Shown piece after piece: positions 56,850 through 64,000 of a stretch of 64,000 bases of DNA. Position 1 is the stretch's first letter, and each line of letters starts with the position of its first letter. The notes below the pieces were generated by a model that was given only the letters and a program-made list of their open reading frames with translations, was not told the DNA's origin and did not search any database. The translations under genes were made by a program, and so were the position numbers. The stretch covers positions 70,751,501-70,815,500 of the forward strand of contig OX465601.1 of NCBI GenBank assembly GCA_950022295.1. Direction: 5' to 3'. This DNA is from Bromus sterilis (lineage: Eukaryota > Streptophyta > Magnoliopsida > Poales > Poaceae).

Positions 56850-58012
56850 GGTGCCTGTCTTCGGCCATGTAGTGGCAGTCGCCTCCGTGCCGCGCCATTT
56901 TCTCTGCGTCACGACCCACCGACGATGGAGGAGAGGACGACATGACCACGACATCGTCGGTGAGGACGAACGCTGCGTCGAATCGGCGCGCAAGGAAGCC
57001 GCTAAAGGACCCATCGGCGGCGGCAGGGCCACGTGCAAAAAAAAAGTGAAACCAACGACGTCGACAACCAAAACGAAGAAGAACAGCTCAGCGGCGACCG
57101 ACGGCTTCATTCTCCAACTGCGTCCACCCTCCCGCACCATTGTCGAGACGGTGACGCCCGACGATGGGCAGTCGGCGTTGCCCGTGGCGGCGGCCGAGAA
57201 CGCCCACCAAGTGTTTTATCAAATGTCTCTAAGATAAAAAAATCAATTTCTTTGCAAATATGATGCAATGATGAAATGCTAATAAATAGATGATGACGCT
57301 TTATTTTATGTAGTGTTGACGATGATGCATTTTTGAACACAACGAATGTATCTTCTCAAGATTACACTCAACATGTAGAAGTTGAAGAAGATCAACCCTC
57401 ACAAGGATATACTGTGTATGAAGAGCATGAAGATGAACATCTTGACATGTATGAGGAAACCCCAAAAGGAGGAAGGTTGCCCAACTATAGCATAGTTGAA
57501 GATATGTATAGCATGGAAGAAAGTGAGGCTTGATCCCACGGTTGGAACGGAGCGACCTATGGCTACGTATTATGTGCGGATCAAAGAGTATTTCGATGAG
57601 CACAACATAAGTGGATATGATCGAACGGATGCTTCTTTTCGCCATCGATGGTCCACAATTGCATCTGATTGCCAAAAATGGTTTGTTTGTTTGTCACATA
57701 TCAAGCACATAAACCCTACGTGGTTGTAGTTCATTTGACAAGGTAGCTTTCTTTTCTTTAACATTCTTGTTTCCTCTATATTCTTCATGTAGCTTTTTTT
57801 GTTCTTGCTTCCTTGGACTAATTTACTTGTTTGTTCTCGTTTATCACTGTAGATCAACATTGCTTAAGGTTTGTATAGAACAAGAGGGAAAAGGGGAAAG
57901 CCAAAGAAAAAGAAATGCAAGGCACTCACATTGCATCATTGTTGAAAGGAACTTCAAAATTAAGAGAAATGAAAAACACGAGAAGTGTATGAATTTCCAA
58001 ACAGGAGGAAAG
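56850..58012 (+). pseudogene. SANT/NAM-associated-like gene remnant, frameshifted and cut by Athila
   Basis: Pieces resemble the plant family often annotated GSTT3-like or NAM-associated, which carries a Myb/SANT-like domain also found in PIF/Harbinger transposon partners. Visible are an acidic stretch at 57333-57533 (EVEEDQPSQGYTVYEEHEDE, then GGRLPNYSIVEDMY) and, in the +1 frame, AWKKVRLDPTVGTERPMATY and YYVRIKEYFDEH, then RHRWSTIASDCQKW. The switch of frame near 57510-57520 breaks the domain. A basic N-terminal stretch lies at 56964-57237. Lys/Glu-rich sequence continues to 58012, where the Athila element begins. Confidence 0.5.
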
Positions 58013-59648
58013 TGATACGCCTCAAACATATCGATAATTTCTGCTCGCTCCATGCATATTTTGTGTGATATTGCTATGATCTAGATACACTTTCATACAC
58101 TTTTGATCATATTTGGACTAACCTACTAACTCAGTGCACCCCAGTGCCAGTTCCTGTTCTCTGCTGTTTTTCTATTTCAGTTTTCCCCCATATAAAAAGT
58201 GCTTCAAAAATCCGGGAAAAATCAGATAAAAAATCAGCGTGTCGGAAGACTCCCAAAGCCCGAAGGAGGGTCAGGGGGCCACCACCAGGCACCCAGGCGG
58301 CCACCTGGCCGCGCCAGGGGCGCCTGGGCCCCTGGTGCCCCCCCTGGCTGCCCCCCTTCGCCTATTTATTCTCCGTCACGGGAAACTTCCGAAGACAGAA
58401 ACCTATTTCGCAAATTCTCCTCTGTTCCTCCGCCGCCACGCTTCCAAGATCGGGAGTATCGTCAGGACCCTTCCCGACACCCTGCCGGAGGGAGGATCGA
58501 CCTCCGGGAGCTTCCCCTCCACCATGGACGCTTCCCGGATGTGCCATGAGTAGTCTACCTTGGACCATGGGTCCGTGATCAGTAGCTATGTGATGTTCTC
58601 CTCCCCTCTTTGTTCTTCATGGTTTAGACCTCGTGAGCTGCCCTACATGATCGAGGCACTTATGTAATTCTTCTGCTGTTGCTATGCTGAGTTTGATGGG
58701 ATCTGATGGATTATGAGATTATGTTCAGATCGTGATAGAGTAATATATTTGGTTTTGATCTCTTATATTTTCGTTCCTAAGTAATTCTTGCATGTTCTCC
58801 GTTGCTATTTATTGCTTTGGCCAAGTGGTAGGTAGTAACTCCAAGAGGGAACATTATGCTCGATTGTGGGTACATGCCCCTTGATGACACGCTTGAGTGA
58901 CAGAAACATGAGTCTAGGGGATGTGTTGTGGCCACAAGGGGGAAAACAACTGTGCTTGTAACCGCGGTTGCAAGGATTGTTTACTTTACGCAAAGTTCTT
59001 TTAATACAGTTGTCTGTTGCTTTGGGTTTACACTTTGGGTGGGGCTCGCAACTTAATACCAGCGAGATGTTCTGGATAGATATCTCAAGGTGGATGATTA
59101 GTAGTAGATGCTGATGGATTTCGGTCTACTTATTTTGGCGTACTGACCATGCTTATGAGCCTCTTCCTTTCTTTTGTAGCATAGTTAGCACTGCGGTGCG
59201 TTTATAATCCTGTCAATTGCCCATCTGTAATTTGTTTACCTCGCATAGCAGTTTTATCGTCTTTAGGGAGAGAGACATAGCTAGTGAACATCACGGGACC
59301 CCGGTCCATATTCTCATCACTGTTTACAAGCTCATTTATTTTCTCGCATTTACTTTCAGTTGCTACCATTATCATTATCATTATCCCTTGTGTGTTCGAC
59401 CCTTTGTAAACAACAAGACCGGAGAGACCGACAACCTCTCTAAACTTCGTTGGGAGCAAAGTTAATTGTATTGTGTGCAGGTCCGCGTCAGGTGCGCCGC
59501 TGACACGTACTTATCATCGCCGGATTCCTACGGGAGACGAACCCTATCCTCTACATAGGGGAAATTTGCTGCTATCCTACATCTCACCTTCCACTTGGGG
59601 TAACCAACGAAGGGCGAGAAGCCATTACCACTTCCACGCCATCAAGCA
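58013..59648 (+). repeat. 5' LTR of the right Athila element (1636 bp)
   Basis: It starts TGATACGCCTC and ends AAGCA. It is alignable with LTRs A and B on the opposite strand, but visibly more diverged from both than they are from each other. The promoter-like cctatttatt lies at 58361-58370. Confidence 0.88.
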
Positions 59649-59654
59649 AATTTC

Positions 59655-59672
59655 TGGCGCCGTTGCCGGGGA
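59655..59672 (+). other. Primer binding site (tRNA-Asp) of the right Athila element
   Basis: TGGCGCCGTTGCCGGGGA is complementary to the 3' end of tRNA-Asp, six bases inside the LTR. Confidence 0.9.
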
Positions 59673-59943
59673 CTCCAAGTGATAAGATAGGGGAGTTGCC
59701 CACTATCCTTTTCCTTTACTTTTTAGTCTTGTTAGTTTGCCTTTCTGTTTTTATCTTTGTGTCTTATATAAAAAATTACAAAAAAAAATCTGCCACACTT
59801 GCTGCTACTATGGGTTCCACTGAAAACAACAAGTTGTGTGACTTTACCAGTCACAACAACAAAGAATTTATCTGCACTCCTATTTCCACACCTGCCACTT
59901 CAGCTACCTCTTTGAAATTAAACCCGCTTTACCAAACCTTATT

Positions 59944-61845
59944 ATGAGAGATCAATTCTCTGGTGCTGGAGACGATGCTGCTTTACACTTGAACAATTTT
60001 GTTGAATTATGTGATATGCAAAAGTATAAAGAAGTAGAAGGTGACGTTGTTAAGCTCAAGCTTTTTCCTTTCTCTTTGATGGACGGAGCTAAAATCTGGT
60101 TTCAATCTTTGCCTAGGAATAACATAGATTCTTGGGATAAGTGTAAAGATGCTTTTATTGGGAAGTACTATCCACCTGCTAAAATTATACAATTGAGGAG
60201 TAACATTATGAATTTTAGGCAATTGGATAATGAACACGTTGCCCAAGCTTGGGAACGTATGAAATCTCATGTTAAGAAATGCCCTACACATGGTTTGACT
60301 ACCTGGATGGTTATCCAGAATTTTTATGCAGGCTTGAACTTTACCTCGTGGAACCTGCTAGATTCGTCCGCGGGAGGAACCTTTATGTCAACTACACTCG
60401 GTGCTGCCACAAAACTCCTCGATGAGATAATGACTAACTATTCCCAATGGCACACCAAACGCGCTCCAACAGGTAGGAAGGTAAATTTTGTCGAGGAAAT
60501 TACCCCCCTAAATGATAAAGTTGATTTAATTATGTCTCTACTTACCAAGCAACCCTCTATTGATCCTCATGATGTTCCTTTAAATTCCTTGGTTTCTTAG
60601 GAACAAGTAGATGTGAACTTCATTGCTAGAAACAACTTTAACAATAATGCTTATAGGGGCAACTTTCCTAGTAATCCTAGACCCTTTCCATCCACTTATG
60701 GGAACAACAACACTTACCCTAGCAACAAGAACCCCACTTCTGAATTAGAAAGCATGCTTAGAGACTTTATCACTACCCAAAAATCCTTCAACAAGAATGT
60801 GGAAGAAAAGCTAGATAAATTAGATAATCTTTGTTTGAAGGTAGACAGCTTAGCCCTTGATGTTGAGATGTTAAAAATTAGAACCTCTCCCCTTGAGGAG
60901 AGCAAGGTCACTCCTATTAATGCTATCCAATTACAAATTAATGAAAATATTAGGATGATGGCTAAACTTAAAGAAAGATGGACTAGAGAAAAAGAGGAAG
61001 AGGATAGAATTAAGAGCCTTCCTACACACCACACAGTTGCCATTATCCAAATTGTTGAGGATACCGAAGCTATTAGCACCCAATGCACTCCTGGTCCCAT
61101 TGGACCTATTAATGGTGATGCTAATACCTCAACCGTAGAGGAAGAAACTCCTATGAACATAGAGGGTTTCAAACAAGTGAGCCTAGATGACACTACTACC
61201 ACCTTTGATAGTAGTGATATTGATTTTGATAGTTGCACCCTCTCATAAATTATTAGCTTATTACACAAAATGTCTAGAGACCCCCACAACAGCACACTTA
61301 ATCTTGCCTTCACGGAGCATATCACAAATGCTCTCATCAAAGCTAGGGAGGAGACGCTTAGGATAGAAGCCTCCATACCTAGGAAGCTAGATGATGGTTG
61401 GGACCCTATGATCGAAATTAAATTAACTAACTTCTCTTGCTATGCTTTATGTGACGTTGGAGCTAGTACCTTCGTCATGCCCAAAAGAATGTATGATATG
61501 TTTGAATTGAAACCTTTTGATTCTTATTCTTTTGGTGTTCGTCTTGTCGATTCTTCCGTAAAGAAATCTTTGGGGAAGATCGACGATGTTCTTATCATTT
61601 TCAATGACAACTATGTTCATGTTGATTTTATTATTATGGATATAGAGTGTGAACCTTTATGTCCAATTATTTTGGGACGTCCTTTTCTTCGCACCGTTAG
61701 TGCAATCATTGACATGAAAGAGGGGAATATAAAATTTCAATTCCCTCTCAAAAAGGGGATGGAACACTTTCCTAGAAATAAAATCAAGTTACCTTTTGAG
61801 TCCGTTACACGGGCTAGCTATTCTCTTTCTCTTGATAAAACTTGA
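59944..61845 (+). pseudogene. gag-pro: Athila gag-protease frame with two in-frame stops
   Basis: One frame runs from MRDQFSGAGDDAALHL at 59944 to a stop at 61843-61845. The gag core has LKLFPFSLMDGAKIWFQSLP, AWERMKSHVKKCPTHGL and QNFYAGL, typical of Athila gag. TAG at 60598-60600 precedes a Asn-rich stretch and a coiled region (NVEEKLDKLDNLCLKVDSL). TAA at 61246-61248 precedes the protease, which has CDVGAST as its Asp active site and PIILGRPFLRT as the flap and C-terminal motif. No zinc knuckle was recognised. Confidence 0.88.
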
Positions 61846-62473
61846 TTCTTCTTTTGCCTTATGCCTAGCTTAAAGGCGTAAAAGAAAGCGCTTGTTGGGA
61901 GGCAACCCAAGATGTTTTTACTTCTATTTTTAGTGGTCTTGATGATTGTTACTACTGTAGCAACATCATTTTATCTTTATTTTCAAGCTTTGTGCCAAGT
62001 TATAGCCTCATATGACAAGGGAAGTGAAAGTTGTGACATGCTGTCCAGAAAACAGATTACGTTCTCGTGACGGAAAAAATCAGATAAAATCACCAGTTCA
62101 TATTATTGAGCTGAATTGTTTACACAACGTGCTCTATACAATCATGAAACTTCCGTATGTTCTGAGTTTTTTTATTTGAGTTGCAGAAGTGCCCCTAAAA
62201 ATTATTTACTACCTGTTGTTCTATTTTTCACAGATTCTGCCACGTTTTGTCTCTCCTAACTTTTGCAAACCTTAAGCTTGCTTTTTATTTGCAAAAACCT
62301 TTTGGCAATCTTGAGAAACAGTAGATCTTCAAGAATATCTTTATATCCAGTGGGAAAAATTATTTATTAAGGGTACTAACCTCTCTAATCAGCTTATGAT
62401 GAGTTATGTATGAAGGGAGTTTTCAAGTGTGCGATGGAAGATGATGAAAGAAGATTCGGGAGTGTCAAGCGCT

Positions 62474-62559
62474 CAAGCTTGGGGATGCCCCCATGCATCC
62501 CCAACAAATATTCAAGGAGACTCAAGCGTCTAAGCTTGGGGATGCCCCCATGCATCCCC
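62474..62559 (+). repeat. Paired palindromic motif ggggatgc-ccccatgcatcccc
   Basis: Two copies (62474-62502, 62532-62559) of aagcttggggatgc followed by ccccatgcatcccc. Each can fold on itself. The equivalents on the other strand lie at about 14070-14150, and the same aagcttggggatg phrase forms the PPT-like tract at 11960. Confidence 0.7.
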
Positions 62560-63732
62560 TTCTCCATCAACAATCATCAGTTCGTCCTTCGTCTCACTAT
62601 ATTTTTATCACTTCATGCGTTATGTGCTATGCTTGGAGCGTGTCACTCTTAGGTTTTATTTTTAGTTTTATTTAGCTTTTCTTGCTGTTCATAACAAGTT
62701 AGATCCCGTCTTACTTTGTGTGGGAGAGAAACACGCTCCACTTTCAAAATCTAGAACACATCATAGGATTCTTCATGCCTATCTTTTTGTTGTTGTGTGT
62801 TCTTTATGTTTTCATAGCTACTTCCATTTTTAGTTTTAGTTTTAGTTTGTCTTTAGCAAGAGCCTTGGCTTTTGTTTAGTTTGTTGCTAAAACTCTCTTT
62901 AGTTTTCATGTTTATCTTGTTAAGAGAGTTGGTTGTTGCACTGAGTTATGTATTGTCTTGAAAGTAGGTAATTGAGATTGCTATTTAATTTCAGTAGTAA
63001 CCTGCAATAGTTTTGAGGTATTGATGTGAGTAATGTTTGAACTTTTGGTGTCAAGAGCTCTAGCCTATTAGTGATAGGTGTCATATTTTGGGCAATCCGT
63101 GTTTATTTTCAAAAACCTACAAAACTAGTTGAGAACTCTAGCTACTAGATAGATCACTACTCTTCTGAGGGGTCGAATATTAGAGTACACTCACGTACCA
63201 TGAGTCGAGGATGCGCAAGGATAACCAAACCCCCATACACTCTTACTTGGGGTACTTGTCTCTTTGTGAACCTCCTCATTAGATTGAGAGTTACCGATAA
63301 TAAATGCATGAGTTCTTCAGACTAATGTAAGTATTGAAAGTTGACACTTCCACCTCCTCATATTTGCTAGCCTCTCCTGTGCCGTGCATTGCCTTCTTCT
63401 CACTCCGAGAGTTGGCGTCCACCTTCGCCGGTACATCCAAACCCTTGGCATGATACGCTCTGTCATCATAAACCTCCTTATATCCTTCATCAAAACAGCC
63501 ACCATACCTACCTATCAAGGCATTTCCATAGCCTTTCTGAGATATATTGCCATGCAACATCCACCTCTTCATGACTTGATCTTGATGTCATACATGTTCC
63601 TGCTACACTGGTAGAGGCATACATTGCATACATCATGATAGCTACATCTTCTTTATGTTTGAGTACCTTGTAAAGTGTGAAAGATCTTCTATACCCTCTT
63701 GTAAATTAGAGTGTTGCCCTTAAGTGAGGAAA

Positions 63733-63795
63733 GATCCCAAAGTGGACAAAATAAAAGATCCCAAAGTGGACAAAATAAAAGATCCCAAAGAGGAA
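63733..63795 (+). repeat. 24-bp tandem repeat, two and a half copies
   Basis: The unit gatcccaaagtggacaaaat plus aaaa occurs at 63733 and 63757 and partly at 63781. The left Athila region has a shorter version at about 12870-12910. Confidence 0.8.
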
Positions 63796-64000
63796 AAATG
63801 AGAGTTAAATAGAAAAAGACATTGAGGCCACCAAAAAAATACAAAAAAAGAAAAAAAAAGAGAAAAAGAAAATAAAAAGAGAGAAAGGGGCAGCACTACT
63901 ATCCTTTTGAAAGATCCACACTAGTACTCCCTCTTATCCTTGTACTCCATAGAGACGATCATGCATATAACTATGTGGGGACCTTCACACTATAGAACTT

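Larger units (their letters stand above)
58013..64000 (+). mobile_element. Athila-type gypsy element with gag-protease only (5' LTR to window end)
   Basis: 5' LTR 58013-59648, tRNA-Asp PBS, leader, gag-protease frame (59944-61845), then at least 2.1 kb of non-coding sequence matching the 3' region of the left composite. About 0.65 kb plus the 3' LTR should lie beyond the window. No RT, RNase H or integrase is seen between protease and the 3' region, so it is probably non-autonomous. It interrupts the SANT-like remnant. The target duplication candidate is gaaag (58008-58012). Confidence 0.9.
61846..64000 (+). other. Athila 3' internal non-coding region (partial)
   Basis: Matches 12650-14770 in reverse complement. 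It contains the transition ttaaaggcgtaaaagaaagc at 61869, short AT-rich ORFs with no similarity, and repeats listed separately. No gene supported. Confidence 0.8.

Noticed and set aside
63733..63795. CRISPR-like array
   Set aside because: Three adjacent 24-bp units have no spacers. It is a simple tandem repeat in a plant retrotransposon.

Overview
The window is nuclear DNA from a large-genome grass, most likely a Triticeae species (wheat, barley, Aegilops or rye). This is inferred from nested LTR retrotransposons of Athila, chromovirus and SIRE type, a half Thalos-like Stowaway MITE, and grass-type gene models. Only two host genes look intact, and both lie in an approximately 9.5-kb island (48.6-58.0 kb). 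The rest is almost entirely transposable elements, many of them inserted into one another. No rRNA, tRNA, CRISPR or bacterial-type features were seen.

Left block (1-17,420). A Ty3/gypsy chromovirus-like element on the minus strand enters from the left edge. It shows pol, protease, gag, leader, PBS and a 4.33-kb 5' LTR ending at 8,617. It is inserted in an LTR piece of an Athila-type composite (8,618-17,420, minus), whose order read on the minus strand is LTR, internal, LTR, internal, short antisense gag piece, LTR piece. Two segments of about 2.68 kb (9,277-11,959 and 14,735-17,420) are near-identical direct repeats.

Middle block (18,295 to about 48,567). An old SIRE-like Ty1/copia element on the minus strand has been split by at least three insertions. 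(a) A copia-like solo LTR (19,362-34,631) sits in its RT gene with TSD ccaag, and that LTR is itself split by a young, complete 13.8-kb chromovirus (20,207-34,002, TSD ctacg). (b) A 3.56-kb non-autonomous Helitron (37,539-41,102) lies in its gag-pol frame. (c) A 4.26-kb gypsy solo LTR (44,166-48,428, TSD tcctt) lies inside its 5' LTR. The 874 bp at 17,421-18,294 is promoter-like sequence of unknown origin.

Genic island (about 48,568-58,012). A five-exon Di19 zinc-finger gene (plus, 50,184-53,837) contains a textbook U12-type AT-AC intron and a 5'-truncated LINE in intron 2. It converges on a three-exon ubiquitin-ribosomal protein L40 fusion gene (minus, 55,462-56,112) that has an unusual tail and two substitutions in ubiquitin. 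Small MITEs flank both genes, and a frameshifted SANT/NAM-associated-like gene remnant lies at about 56,850-58,012.

Right block (58,013-64,000). A plus-strand Athila-type element of the same LTR family as the left composite has a complete 5' LTR, a tRNA-Asp PBS and a gag-protease frame with two stops. No RT or integrase is seen before the window ends, so it is probably non-autonomous. The host genes share no visible pathway. The main logic of the window is the relative order of insertions, read from target-site duplications and interrupted reading frames.
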